Source of the DNA: Trogon surrucura
Lineage: Eukaryota > Chordata > Aves > Trogoniformes > Trogonidae
Length of the DNA: 64,000 nt
NCBI GenBank assembly: GCA_020746105.1
Contig: CM036621.1
Span: 53,602,264 to 53,666,263 of the forward strand
Direction: 5' to 3'
A model generated the notes under the pieces. The model searched no databases and was not told where the DNA came from. It was given only the letters and a program-made list of their open reading frames with translations. The position numbers were made by a program, and so were the translations under genes. Shown here piece by piece: positions 1 to 12,913 of this stretch (positions within the stretch are counted from its first letter, which is position 1; each line of letters opens with the position of its first letter).

Positions 1-1319
1 GTGAAAGGTAGCCCAGTCCCAGCCAGCGTGCGAGAGCAGGGAAGGGCAGGATGCTTTGTGGAACAAATTTCATCATAGAGTTAAAGGACTGTTCAGAGAT
101 TTCAGTCATGGCAGTGATATTCTTACCTAGCCCTCTATTTGGCTACCTGGTCAGGTTCTGGGAACATTTTGGAGGTATTCAGAGTTTACTCTCCAACTGC
201 TTGCAGTCACTTTTAAACTTGAGTTGGAATCTTGTGAGGAGAATTGTCTTAACAGCCTTGGATCTGAACTTACATTTAATGAATAGGAGGGGGACAGTGC
301 ACTCTCCCCACACTGCTCCGTGTAGTTGGGACCACAGTGGTGGTAGTAATGGGGTTGCCCTCCTGCTTCTCACAGGATCTCCAGAAGCATCATTCTTCTG
401 TACTCTACCGTGCAAGGTAGATTTTGATTGCTTTCTCAGAAGCAAAACTGAAGACATCCTGTGAGCCACTACTCCCTTCTTAATTTGTGTCTCGGAACAT
501 TTCCACAGGGCAGCAGGCATCTGTGTGTCTACGCTATGCAGTATGCACATATCTATCTGCTTAGCAAGACTTTTTCAAGGGACATAATTAACTTTTCAAG
601 CTTCTTGTTTTCAAAACTGTGGGGAAGAAAAAAACTCCACCAACCTACCAGCAACAGATAGGTCAAATAGAGGAGTAATACTAGAATTGTTTTTTAAGGA
701 TGGTTCTGTCACTTAGATGTGGGTCATCTGGTTTGCACTGATTAAAAATTGAGCTGTTGAACTGGTTGCTCTGCTTTCTCTGCCTCCAGCTCTCTCAGGA
801 AACTTTCTAAGTTACAAGACTGGGTAAGACAAGGACGAGGGTTCTGGATTTGTCAGAGGTGTGAGCAAAGGGACTGCCCTCGGGCAGTTGTAGTGTGAAT
901 GGCATTGGTCAGGGTAAGTAGTCAAGACCACTAGTCCTGGTCTGGCTAAACTCAGGCAGCATTCTGCTGTTAGCCTCCTACAAGACATAGGAAAATTTTT
1001 TTTCAGATGGCCGAGAGCTGGAGCGAGTTGCTCAGGAAGTGTCAGTTTTCATTAATCTCGTACCTGTGCTTCCGTGCAGCTCTCCCCGTCGCCCTCAGAT
1101 CTTTAGGTCTTTCTGTCCATAAACTGAAGTTCGTGTGTGCATTTGTGTGCGCTATTTACGCCTTCTGGTTCCGACCGTTTTTTTTTTCTCCCCCGAGCCA
1201 CGGGAGCGTAACTCCCATTCCACTCCCCGTCATAAATAGTGCCTTACAGCAATTAAAAAGTTAGTTAGCTCCTTCGTTATCACCATTTTACTCGGTCGGA
1301 GCTATCGGTTATGACTAGT
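1..1319. other. Left edge, no recognisable gene
   Basis: Several open frames of 60-140 codons occur on both strands, but none resembles a protein I know or has convincing splice sites. A TATA-like ATAAATAG occurs at 1232-1239 on the plus strand. A pyrimidine-rich acceptor-like site ends at 1006, just before an ATG at 1007. The stretch would be the first intron of the leftward transcript if the donor at 1472 is used. Confidence 0.4.
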
Positions 1320-1471
1320 CCCTCCATCCTACACCTCAGAGATGCCGAAGCCGGTCCCGCGGAGGAGCAGGACCCTCCTCGGCCGAGCCGTTCCGCCGGC
1401 CCGGCTCCACCCCGCGCGCTCCCCGGCCCCGCTCCGCTCCTCCCGCCGGCCCCGCCGCAGCTCGCACTTAC

Positions 1472-1540
1472 CTCGGCGCTCCGGCGTGCAGGGCGGCAGG
1501 GCAGGGCAGGGCTCTCCGCGCCCGCCGCCGCGCTCCTTAA
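1472..1540 (-). other. Putative non-coding first exon ending in a strong donor, leftward transcript
   Basis: On the minus strand, GCCGAG|GTAAGTG at 1472 matches the 5' splice consensus over all core positions. It sits inside the CpG island downstream of the CRE. The exon start near 1540 is only an estimate. The following exons would lie left of this window or be non-coding. I found no coding continuation between 1 and 1470. Confidence 0.35.
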
Positions 1541-1571
1541 GAAGCCGGAGCGGGCAGCCCTGCTTGAGTTT

Positions 1572-1579
1572 TTACGTCA
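1572..1579 (-). promoter_or_regulatory. cAMP response element, TGACGTAA
   Basis: A one-mismatch palindromic CRE sits about 100 bp upstream, on the minus strand, of the splice donor at 1472. It fits a proximal promoter element for a leftward transcript. Confidence 0.4.
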
Positions 1580-4230
1580 GGGCTGGGGGAGAAGCCCCCA
1601 CCCCCGGGTCTCCGGCCGCGACTCCCGAGCACCAGGCGCTCCCGCCTTCCCGCGGCGGAGCTGCCCCCGCCGCAACAGAGCTCCGCGGCTCTGCCCCGCC
1701 CGCCTCCCGGGGCCGGGGTCCCTGTACGTGGGGGTGGTGGGAGAGTGGCGGACCCGGGCGCTTGGCAGAGCCGCAGCCCTCGTCTTGCCCCCTCCTCTAG
1801 CCGGGCTGCATCGGCGGCGGGCAGCAGGGATATGATAAAGCAAGGTCTTCACCTCGGAGCTCAAGTTGTCCGGACCTGGCCCAGCCCGCTGGCATCTTGC
1901 TGTCTTTGGCTGCCGGACGTCCCTCCGTCCCGGAGCAGGAGTCTGTGTGGCGCAGCTAGAGTTGTTTGCTGGCCGGAGTTCAGCCCATACGGCAGCAGGT
2001 CCTGCTCTCCTGGGAATTGAAGCCGAGACCCAGCGAAGAGTGGAGTCTCAGAATGCCACCAGTAAACGCATTAACTGCTGCAATGGGGCTGAGCTGCTCA
2101 CAGTAGCTCATTTCACAAACTTTAGGTAAAGAAGAGCTGCCTTGGAGGGCTGTGCTCCCTCCAAAAAGGAGAAGGCCCTGGCTAGTTTTCCCTCGGGACA
2201 AAAAAAAATAAATTACATGGTCTATGAGTGTTGTGCTTTCTCTTTTTGAGGTTCTCGGTTGCAAGCCCTCTCCACTACCACCTCTTTGTAACATCTGCAA
2301 AAGCTCTGTAGGCTTTGGGGAAATAGGCAAAGCTAGAAGGGAAAGGGGAAATCTCTTGGTACCTGCAGTGCAGAGAGGGAAAGCCTGAGCTCAACTCTAC
2401 AACAGCTCTGCCTGTGTTCATTGTGCCTGCTGTAGCCACCCCCCGACATGTAAGACCCGGGGCTCCAGGAGCAGGTTGCTAACCACCAATGGGCATAACT
2501 TTTAACACTTAGTATTTGAAGCAATAGTAGGAGTGAAACCATTCTTTTTTCGTAACTCTGTGGAGTCTCTAGGCCAAATCACATATCACTCTCTTGACTC
2601 TCTGAAACCAGAGCAGCTGCACTGGTTCATACCAACTGGGCAGTCGCCCATTGTTTTCCAATGGGGCCACACTGGCTTATACCACCTGGAAAGCTGATAC
2701 AATGATTTTTCTGTTAGTCATCTATATGCTTATAATTTACATCTTTCTCTGCACCCAGTCCATGTAAACAGAGAAGCGCGTTCGTTTCCTAACGCATGAT
2801 CTTACCATGCATCTAGGACAATAAACACTGTTCTTTTCTCCTGATGCTTTGCTTCTTTTTCTCAATGATCAATCCACGTGAAAGCATATATTGTGCAAGT
2901 AAAGTTACTTTTTTACAAGAGTGAAAGGAGCTCTTGGGATGGGGGGAAACATCTGGCTAGAACCAATGTAGATAATATTGTGGGACTTTGGCCAATTTGC
3001 AAATGTACCATTTATTTCTCAAGAAGTGTGGGGTTGGGAATGGCGAACACCAGCCACTGCAAAAGACTTGAGGAGAAACTGAAGAGCACAACACCAAGAA
3101 GGCTTGCAACATGGCAGAGGGAAGCCTCTTGTTGAGTGTAGAATCTCCAGTGTTTCTTCTCTGTGCTATCAGATACAAGCTATTCCAGTAGACTTCCTTC
3201 TCCCTGGTTCTAGGGCTGAAACAATCCTTAAACATTCTTGTTTTTTTTTTTTTAAAGTCTGCTCTGTAGGAGCTGATTCTGGGCCTGTGTGCCATCTGGA
3301 GCCCCTTTGGCAAGTGAGTAACCAGTGTGCTTCTGGCCTCTGTGTTTAAGGGTTGGACTGGGCGAGGGAGAGGAGAGCGTGCCTGTAAGACATGGATGTT
3401 GTAACATAACCTAAAGGCAGCTCCTGGGTAGGAAAGGCTCTGAGGCTGCTTGTATCCATGGTTTGCCTGGGTGCAGGAGGCCAGACCAGAGCAGGAGTAA
3501 GATGCTGTAGGAGTGTTTTTGCAGACATTGCTGGGTCTGTGGTGCATTGCTCTGAGGACTCTGCTTTATGCTGTTAAGGGTAGGGCAAAAGCCTGTAACT
3601 GGAAAGGAAAAGGCAAAATGTTTCTTGTGAGTTGATACATTTCTGCCAACCTGGAACCTTTATGGATTGTTTATCTGGATGAGGTTATTTAATTGAGTCC
3701 CCTTCTGGGGAGCACTTTATCTGGTTTTGCATCAGGAAAGACATTGGTTTCATTTCACTCAGAATCCTTCTGGTAGACCCAAGGGTGCTGAACCAGGGGT
3801 TCTCAGATAAATGAGAGTCACTGATGAATGGAAATACTGCTACAGATAAAATACTCGGCTCCACGAATACTTCCTGAGCCTACTACATTGTGTTCCCTCT
3901 GAACCAAAGCACTCGTATTCTATTTCTGGGAAAGCGGTTTTTGATAATTGGATTCATCACCTCAGCGTCTTAGTGGAGAAGAAACGTAGAAGGATTGGCC
4001 ATCTCTGTTCCACGTACTCTCCCTCAGTAAAGCTTTCTGTGCCCTTTTTAGACTATCAATAATCTTTCTTTCATTGCACTGCATGATGTATTCCCCTGAC
4101 AGCCAGCATTCACATTTTCAGTGGGTCTCCATATCTTATGAATGAATTTAATTCAGATGGGCTATAGGTCATATCCAGAGTCACTTGCAAAAGGATATTT
4201 TCATCAAGAAAAGACGATTTTTTTAACTCA

Positions 4231-4290
4231 TAGAGAACAGATATTTCAGATGAGTTAACATAGAGAACAGATATTTCAGATGAGTTAACA
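4231..4290. repeat. Exact 30-bp tandem duplication
   Basis: Two identical adjacent 30-bp units, 4231-4260 and 4261-4290, each starting tagagaacag and ending gagttaaca. No mismatch, so the duplication is recent. Confidence 0.95.
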
Positions 4291-7200
4291 CTAACAGAAA
4301 TTACATAATTTCTGCTAGAAAAATGTCAAAATATAGGCAAATGTTAAAATGTTTGGGCTATAGAAGCAGGGGATGGGAAGAGAGAAAAGTAGGAGACCTA
4401 CTCTCATTGGTATTTGTGCTTTGAATAAAAGGATAAGCAACTGTGTGCTTTTGCTCCCTGCAAACCCTCTGATGTAGTTCAGCATCAGCAGTTAATAGGC
4501 AATGAATTACAGTGCTCTAGCGAAGTAAGCACTTGTAAGTTAAAAAAAAATAAAAATTCAGCACTGAGACACCAATGTGTGATGGCAGGTACAGCTGGCC
4601 TGTTACTTCCACAAGCAGCCACACCTGGATGCAGCATTACATTTTGTAAAATGATCTCTGTGGTGAAAGATACCTGTTTAAACCTTAATCCAAAAAAGTG
4701 CTTTAAAGACACTTTCTTAGCTGAAAGTTTGTGTTTTGCTGAATTGGGCTCCAAATTATCTCAACTTTGTGTGAAACCTGGCTAAGTGACAGCTAAGGCA
4801 AAACTTGTGATTCTCGGGAGGGTGAGGAGAATCCAAGGGTCTGATAGTTTTAAATTCATGGTACATGGCAGAGACTTGATTTTTCTTAAAAATCCACAAA
4901 GGCTAAGTGGGGAATCCTTTTATACCTTTTCAAATTCTCTTTGAAGCAGGAGATTAAACTGTACTTAAAATTGGCTCACTGACAAATATATCTAAGAGCT
5001 TCTTGGAAACGAAATACTTATGCTTGATCCAAAGTCTGTTTGTGGATATTTTTTATTAATTTTTAAAATGGTATTTAGAGGGCTTTGAGTCGGGACTTCT
5101 GAGTGGACTCAGACTTACACTACTGCCTAGTAAAGAACAGTGAAAGCCTCTGAGTGCAGAACTTTGAAAGCAGAGTATCTGTTCCAAAAAACTTACTTTT
5201 AACTAGGACATTGTATAGGATAGTGAGAAGTCTGTATCCTGTTAGCAAAAGACTGATGTTTTGTAAGTGGGAAGAGGGGCAGAATTGAACAAATTCTTCA
5301 CCAAATTATTTGATCATGCCTGTACCTCCACCCAGGATGGCTTGTGTAACTCTTGAGAAGTAGACTGTATCAAAGTACTGGTATCAAAACATGGCTTTGT
5401 TTACATTTTTGATATCAAGTCTTCAGATTATTTTTTTTATTTTTATTTTTTCTGGTGGAGCGAATCTGCAGTCACGATGTGTCTGATGACCCCACACTGC
5501 ACTAAACAATCCTCTGGATGTATTTGCTTTTGAAATGGCCAACAGTAAAGTCAGCAGATGTGATGTGACCCTTAGGCAGTTCTAGCTGGTGGAGCGAGGT
5601 GGTTATGTAAACAGAGAATCTTCAGGGCTGTACAGTATTGGTGATGGCCTGAAACATCTCCATGGAGCTAGCAGACAAGACATGAGACAGGCAGGAGACC
5701 AGTGTATTTCTGTGCCAGGAGCTGGAGCCCTGTGGGCATGCTGGGATGTCTCTGGCCCTGAGAAGTGGACTCAAGCCTCTGATGACTTAAGCAAGCTTTG
5801 TGGTGCTCTGCTTCTGTTGGCTATCTCTGCCAGGATGTTTCTGCACTGTTTGGATTTCGTAGGGTTCAAGAAGTGTTGGTGAAACCAGTCCTCTGGAGGT
5901 TTGTAGGTCAAACAACTTCTTGAAACAGGTCTCTTATGGGCACTAGATAAAGTCAGCTGTGACTGGACTCCTTGTGGAATGTTTTTCCTAGTATCTAGCT
6001 TGAGTTTCCTAATTTGTGGCTCTTGCCCCCCTGTATGGCTCTACCATGAACTTGACTCTGTTATCTTTGTAATAATTTGAAGGGAAGTTACAGATATTTT
6101 TTTAGATCATCCCTCAGCCACCTCTTTACCAGGCCCAACAGCCCAGTTACCTCAGCCTGCCTTCATGAGGTAGCACAAGCCCATCTTGGTTGCCATCTGT
6201 TGTTTGACCTGGGGAGAACAAACACCACCATTGTCAAAGGCCTTCAGTGTCTCACCAAACAGAGCTTGATAGTACCTCTGACTTGTCACCTCCTTCGGCT
6301 AAACCTTAGCCTGTTGTAAATTGCGATATTCTGGTATTTTTTTCCTGATGTCTGCTACATCGAGCTATTCTCCTTGACTATAATTTTAAAAGACAATGTT
6401 TTCATTGCTGTTAAGCCCTACTTTTAAACCTGCCTAAAATGCAGGGTCTAGTTTGTTGATTAATTTCTAGATGATTTGAATGCATAGATTTTTTTGACAC
6501 AAGTTTAGAACACAGCCTGAGTTATGAGCAAAGTGTTTGTGATATTTGTCTGGAATACTTCTGGGTTTTGCCAGTTGCTAGTAATGGGTAATTGCCTGTA
6601 TCCTGAGAGAAACGTGTGTGTACAGATCTTCACTGTGAGCTGGTGCTGCCATTAGTAGTTCATAAGAGAAAACCAGGCCAAAGCCTATCAATTTTTTCAC
6701 AGGATTTCTAGTTCTTAATCTCTTCTTGATAAATCTGTTAGGTGATTATTTGTGTGGCACGCAAGCCATGCAGTGTGCTTTGTTTGTTCCCCTACTTGCC
6801 ATCAAATGGATCAAATTCCTGTTCTGGGTTTCTTACTGTGTGGCAGACCTCTGGATCTCAGCACTTGGAGGTTTAATTTTTATTGCTGGATCTCCTCATC
6901 CCATTTCAGCAGTGGGTAGGGACCTTCTTTATTAAGGCCTGTATATTTCGGTCTTAGTGTAAATAGGTCAGGTGTGTGTTCTTTTTTTTCTATGGCTTTC
7001 TGCTTCCACTAGAATGCATGAGGAACTGCAGTTCCTTATTAGAAGAGTTCTGTCTTGCTTTAATAACAAGTTTTTCTGTCTCTCCTTGTCAGCTAGCTGT
7101 CATATGCAAGCAGTTCTGTCATCACAGGCATACTTGGAGTGTTTTCCCAAGAGTAAATTTAGGTGCCATTAGTCAGAAGTTTGAAGTGGCTTCATCATTG

Positions 7201-10200
7201 ATGCTGATTTAAATTAATTCGTGTAAGAGGCAGTATATTTCATGTGGCAAACTTATTTAATGGAAGCTTTGAAAAGACATTTGGACCAGGTATTTTACAA
7301 GTGCAAACATAAGCAATGTTGGTTAGAAAATTAATATATATTTTTGCAAATGTAATTTGGTGACATGTGACACTACAAACGCAACTGACCTCTGTAAAAA
7401 ATGGGACTAGGAACCTCCTAAATTTCTATCCAAACTGAAACATTCCAAGAAAAGAATAAAAGAACCCAAGGTGATTAATACAGTACATGAAAAGTTAACT
7501 GTTCGTGTCCTGTGGGCAGGTTGTCTCACTTTAACACTTCAGTGCAATTTTCAGAGAGCTTTCAATTAATTTTAATGGCATTCAGGATATTTATATCCAG
7601 AAAACTATTAGCGTTTGAATTAAAGGATTTGTTGCCATTTGGGTGCTGAATTCATGTTATGCTCAAGAATAAAGCCATTGGGTTTTTTTTTCTGATTTCC
7701 TACACAAACCTTGCCTCTCCTCCTTCTTCAAGTAATAAGGTGATAAAGAAACCTTTCTCACCTTCATGCACTCCAGTGCACGAGAGTCACCCTGGGTGTG
7801 TCGTGGTTAAAATGTGCTTTTGTAAAACTGCCATTAATATCTAAGAAAGCAAGCCTATTATGGGATCCGTTTCTCCTAGTACTTTACAACCAAATGTGGG
7901 GAATAAAAACACTTTCACAGTGTGTTCTTTCTTGGAAGGCAAGTGGGATTGTAAAGTGATTTCTCCAACCTTTTCTTGCTCTAAGGGTGTTTCCTTCCCA
8001 CAGCCCTTGGGAGAAAAGGGTGTGTGAGCATGCTTGCCTTGGGGCAGCCTCTGGGCTGTGCCAGTGGCTGCTGCCACCACCCCGCAGCAAGGGCCCCCCG
8101 CCACTGCCAGCCAGCACCCGGTGCTGGGAGTCCACACGTTCACTTCTGAAGCTGTTCAGGGAAATCTGTCTGCAAGAAAAAAATTGAAGGGTGGGGAAGC
8201 AGACTATTTAGGGCCAAGAAACAGGTTGCAGGAGGTTCTGGAGAGTTTTGAGAATATTCTGTCACCTGTGAAAGGGATAGACTTGTGGGATCTTCAGCTT
8301 TTCTTAGTTACCTGCCAATATTCAGCTAGTCAAGCAAACAAGCTGCTTTATTTTATGTTCTGCTACTAGTTCTGGCCTAGGTTGCCTTTGCACTCAAAGT
8401 ACTTGAGTCTCACTAAATCAGAGATGTGATGCCTTATACATAAACTAATGCTGCTGCTATCAGAGAAAAATGGTTGTTTCCATACAAAATCTCATTAGAA
8501 GTGTTGATCTGTTGTGCACAACTTATTGGCAGGGAAATCTGCCTTCTTCAATGATATTTCCAAGTGAAATAGTACAAGCTTTGTCATTTAGTGTTCTTAG
8601 ACCAGACAAAACTCATATATTTTCAGTAGGGAACAGTGTGATACAGATAGAACATTGATTATTTTTATTTATTTATAGTCTTTATTATATTAATAGCTCA
8701 GACCACTCAGCCTTTGAAACCCCAATTTTTCCTTCACAAATATACGCTTTGAAACCTGTTCTCAAAAAAGATGTTACAAAGGTGAGATTGGAGTAGAAAT
8801 TTTATGTAGGAAGTTTATCTTTAAATCAGAGCTTCTGGAGAGACTTAGTTTGATTTAACAAGGTCCTTTCTGTCTCATCCTCTGTGCCTAAAGACCAGCA
8901 TATTTCATGAGGAATTTTTATTTTTTTTTTGAATGCTCGTGTGCGGGGCTGTCATAAATGTATCAGCCAACCAGCTCTGCCTCAAATCAGAGCTCCCTGG
9001 GCTTGGCGCTAAAGGTCACCTTTGAGTAAGACTGTTCCTGTCCTAGAGATCTTATGTTTGAAGTGAAAAGTACCCAGCCAAATCCAGGAAGGAAAACTGA
9101 ATCAAACATAATGGCACCTGAATCTTCTACACACCTGCCCAGCCCTCTGATCCAACAGCACGCTGTTGGGATCCTGCTATGTCAGAGAACTGCTTCTTCC
9201 TGTGAAGAAGGAGGTTTTCAGTCTTGAGTTCAGGGTCTCCTCATTAAACAAAGAAGAACGTAAAATCTTTAATTTCCTGAAGCTTTTCAGTGAATGCTGG
9301 AGGGCACTATAATAGTTCTGATTTCTTGGAACTGCTTTCTCATTACACAGAAATTCTAGCCAGGCACGCATTGTCTGTAAACTATGTTATTGTTAGCAAT
9401 ATCTCTAAGAGTAACTTCATAATAGAGCAAGTCAGCAATAGGAATACAGAGTTCAGATGTGCCTGAAAGTAAATGGGGGTGAACCGACTGACTCCAAAGA
9501 CTTGCTTGTGCACTTTGCATCCATCTGATTTCATTGTTGTGACACCATATTTAGAGCAGGGCACGTTGACAAGTGAATAGCTCTGGGGAGGAAATGGATG
9601 GTCAGAATATGTCAAATGCCTACATAAATATATGGATAGAGTACGGAGGCTTAGGCTGTGGTCCTTGTATTTTAGAAGTAACTTGAGCCTTCTCTTTGAA
9701 AGCATGGCCTGAGACTGCTTACCACCACCATGACCACTGCTACAGCATATTCTGTGCAGTCGTTCCCTCATTATATGGTTATTGGTGTGGCTTGGAGCAA
9801 ACTAGACTGCTGTAACTTGTGTTGGGGAAGACGTCCTTGTTAGGAAGATAAGTATCTCTGCGTAACCTGAAGAGCTGAGAGGACATGCCTTGCACGCCTG
9901 CTCTAAGGCTGATATTCAGGCTTTGCCAAACTTAAGCACTACAGACAGCTGGAGCTGTAGGTGTCCCTACTGCTGCTGCCACGCAGCTCGGCGTGCTGGC
10001 TGGGGCGGGCCAGGGCAGTGTTGTGCCAGCACGACCTGGGCTCTTCCTTAACCTGGACAGCAGCAGGGACCATTCAGCACGGCTCCCGCCGCCTCTGGGC
10101 AAGGGTCCCCAGGACATTGTCCATGGCGAGTCAAAGCTGCAGGGTTACACGAAATCAATTGTGGCTGCTACTGCCATTTTCTTCTGTAACTCCTTGGGTG

Positions 10201-11929
10201 AGGGGGCTTCCACTTGAACCAGTTTGTGGCTTGGTAGCTACCTGGGAGAGGAAGAGGGTGTTGTTTCTCTCTCAGTTAAGAAAATGCCTCTGCTCCTAGC
10301 AGCACTGCAAGTTACGTGGTTGTGCTGCAGCTCAATGAGGCGTGCAGGTGCCCTGTCACACTAGAGGCAGATCTGGTCAGTTTTCTGGAATACTAAATGC
10401 TCCTTTCTGGGAATAGTAAAGTGTTCGTGTGCTCATCAGGAGCGTTTCAGTGTTCTGTGAATCCACAGCATCCTAAGTAATATGTGTTACTGGAGAGTCC
10501 CCTCCAAAGAGCAGCTACATAGTAGATATTTAAAACCTCTGCCTTTACAGTCTGAAGACCCAATCTATGGAAAACTGTCCTGAATTAATAAGGTCAGTGC
10601 TTATTTTGTTCTAAGGTAAAATCTGAAAATTAGTATATTGGATTTAATGTGAGGGCAACGTGCATAATGATTCTCTTTTCCACATAACCATGAATATATG
10701 CGCAAAATACTTTCAAAGGAATCAAAAGGGAAAACTTGGAGCTGCCAGTTGTTAGTCCAATGCTCCTTGAAGGTACTGTTTTTTAATTTTTCTAAAATTA
10801 AAGCTTATGCAAACAGCACTAGGTTTGATGAATCCAGACGCTTTTCATTCTTGAGAAGGGGCTGGTTATCAGCTGGAGATAGGAAACCAGTCAAAAGTAC
10901 TGTTTGTTTGTGTCATTGTTCAGCTGGACACAGTCCAAGCTGGACTGCAGAGAAGCAGCGCAGGCTTATGTGTGGGGACACTTCCCTTCTGCAAAAGAGG
11001 CAAAACTGATCTTATGGAACCACAGCACGTTACCAGGCTGGGGTGTAACAAGTGTGTCCGATGCTCAAACTTGGTCATGAGTTAAAAGCATCTTTTTAAT
11101 ACATAGAGAAGTGCAGGTTATCTGCAGCAATAGACAAAGCCATAGGTAGTGAAGACAAAAATCTATTGCTTTGCAGCCCCAAAAGCAAATTCCAAGCTTG
11201 TACTGTTTGGTCTGATGACTGAGGAGATCTGTCAATGTATGACATACAAACAGAGATTTACTTTTTTTAAGTGGTACACTGTTGTGCTTATGAAGTCTAA
11301 GATCTGGACTTGAACCACAAGATCTGTTTCAGTTTCTGCCTCTCCTTTCACGTCGTGTCACAAAACCGTGTGCAGCCTAAAGCGGACCAGTTCCTGGGTC
11401 TGTGCTTCAGGCTAAACCCAGCCTTTGGGGGGGCACTGCTGGGAGACTGAGGCTCATGTTAGGTCACTGCTGAGAGCAGCAGCTTCCCCCTCAGCTGTTC
11501 CAGGGATGCTGGGCAGAGCTCACGCCCGCCTGCGAAAGCAGGTGACAATGTTAGTTCCTTCATGCTTTGAATTACCAGCTCTGGTGGGGAACTTCTCCTG
11601 GCTCAGAAAGTGCCACACTGAAGTTTGGCCTGTTACACTGTTAGCAGTAAAGATGAAGGGTGAAGAAAATTTTAATAAGAAGAAACAGACTGACAATCAA
11701 TTACTGAATTTCTACAAATTAGAGCATTCTGAATTATGCTACCTTCAGCAGTTTGTGGTTGCTCAGAAATAATACATGTTAAGTAGATGTCTGTGCTTGT
11801 CTGACTTGGAGTCCTCGTACTTGCCTAGAGGCTGTATGTCCTCTTGCGCTACACGCTTCCACTATGTAACTGATTCCACAAACCTACAAAAATGTGAAGG
11901 TGTGCTGCTGTGCTTGCTGTGTTCTGAAT

Positions 11930-11935
11930 AATAAA
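11930..11935 (+). terminator. Candidate plus-strand poly(A) signal AATAAA
   Basis: AATAAA is followed within 20-40 nt by a G/T-rich stretch (attttgtgacctctgg), the layout of a working cleavage site. It lies near the end of the plus-strand T/G-rich region. No coding exon ending here was recognised. Confidence 0.35.
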
Positions 11936-12517
11936 TCTCGGAACTGAATTTTGTGACCTCTGGCTTTCAATAGCATTGGTTTGAGCATCACTACTACTGA
12001 AATTCCTAGTTACTTATTTTTTTCTTCAAGCTTTATGAGGGCACTTGAACAGTTCTGATTGTATTTCTGATGGATGATTCACATTAAATTATTTTTTTGG
12101 CTCTTGTGGATTGGAATCTGTAGTAAGTGCATTTAGAACAAATAAGGGTTTTTCAGGTTTGTACGTGACTTGCTGTTGTATTGTGTTGGGTTTGTCCTTA
12201 GTAGTAAGTGTCCAAGCAAGACGGCTCTTCACTATTTTATGCTGTGATTGTGAAAGTTTTCAAAAACAACTTAAAGAATTTTTCTTGTAAAACCAAAAGC
12301 AGATGTGCATCTAGCTCAGTGTTGCTTTTGTATTTATATACTGCAAAAAGGCTTAACGTCTAGATTTTAGGAATGACCGTCTTCTGTAGTGGTAGCCAAA
12401 ATGTTGCATGCTCATATAGTTTATGGATAAATCCTCCTATGGTCAAATGACAGGAAAGAAAAGTGGATGGGAGCGGATCTGTTAATGATACTGTTCCCTC
12501 ACGCTGTAGTTCTAAAT

Positions 12518-12523
12518 AATAAA
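12518..12523 (+). terminator. Second candidate plus-strand poly(A) signal AATAAA
   Basis: AATAAA with a T/G-rich stretch (gtattttgtttcc) about 45 nt downstream. With the signal at 11930 it could mark the end of a plus-strand transcript converging on ADAM23. Confidence 0.3.
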
Positions 12524-12894
12524 CATGCGCTCATACATGATCTCGGGAGATACTTAGACAAAGGTGTATTTTGTTTCCCCAGCTGGAGAAAGCAAAAAAA
12601 CTATCAGCAGCTTTATGGTAACTGTGACATGCAATGCCTTTAGTTTTCCCAGGCTGGCTTCACTGGAGTTAGTCTGGCAAAAAAAAAAAAAATACAGGAA
12701 ACTGAGTTTCATTCAGTAATCCGTTACAAAATGGTTATATAATTTGGTTATTTTGAGGCTTTCAAAACATTTTTGATTGATTGCATCATTTTAGAACTTT
12801 TGCAATTACGTAATTCAGATTTTTTGACCCGCAAAAGGCTTCCCTCAACTGCCTAATGCATGCGGGCCTCCAGGGACTCAGTGAAGCCAGCGGG

Positions 12895-12913
12895 TGGGCC
12901 TGGCGCAGGCCCA
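12895..12913. repeat. GC-rich perfect hairpin
   Basis: TGGGCCTG, loop GCG, CAGGCCCA form an 8-bp perfect inverted repeat. It lies inside a 150-bp GC-rich patch (12.86-13.01 kb) within AT-rich DNA, right where strand composition flips between the plus-strand region and ADAM23. Confidence 0.8.

Larger units (their letters stand above)
1320..1830. promoter_or_regulatory. CpG-rich island, probable promoter
   Basis: About 500 bp is very rich in G, C and CpG and contrasts sharply with the AT-rich surroundings. It holds a CRE (TTACGTCA at 1572-1579, TGACGTAA on the minus strand), GC boxes and a strong minus-strand splice donor. Long open frames here come from the GC content and are not taken as genes. 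In mammals FAM237A, DYTN, MDH1B and FASTKD2 lie beyond the 3' end of ADAM23 (recalled), but none of their coding sequence is visible. Confidence 0.7.
1831..12800 (+). other. Possible plus-strand non-coding transcript or intron; no coding exon recognised
   Basis: Eleven kilobases lack any protein-like exon on either strand. The plus strand is visibly rich in T and G, the usual bias of a transcribed sense strand and opposite to the ADAM23 region. A donor-like TTTAG|GTAAAG sits at 2125 and plus-strand poly(A) signals near 11.9 and 12.5 kb. Contents noted are a 30-bp tandem duplication at 4231-4290, a CCAAT hairpin at 2647-2665, and GC-rich patches near 8.03-8.13, 9.96-10.1 and 12.87-13.0 kb. A gene desert without transcript is also possible. 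Confidence 0.35.

Noticed and set aside
1311..1864. Long open frames of 95-174 codons on both strands in the CpG island
   Set aside because: They overlap in several frames, are dominated by Pro, Arg, Ala and Gly, and follow from scarcity of stop codons in GC-rich DNA.
1..12800. Coding exons of FAM237A, DYTN, MDH1B, FASTKD2 or KLF7, expected nearby from mammalian gene order
   Set aside because: None of the protein motifs I remember for these genes appears in any frame; they may lie further left.
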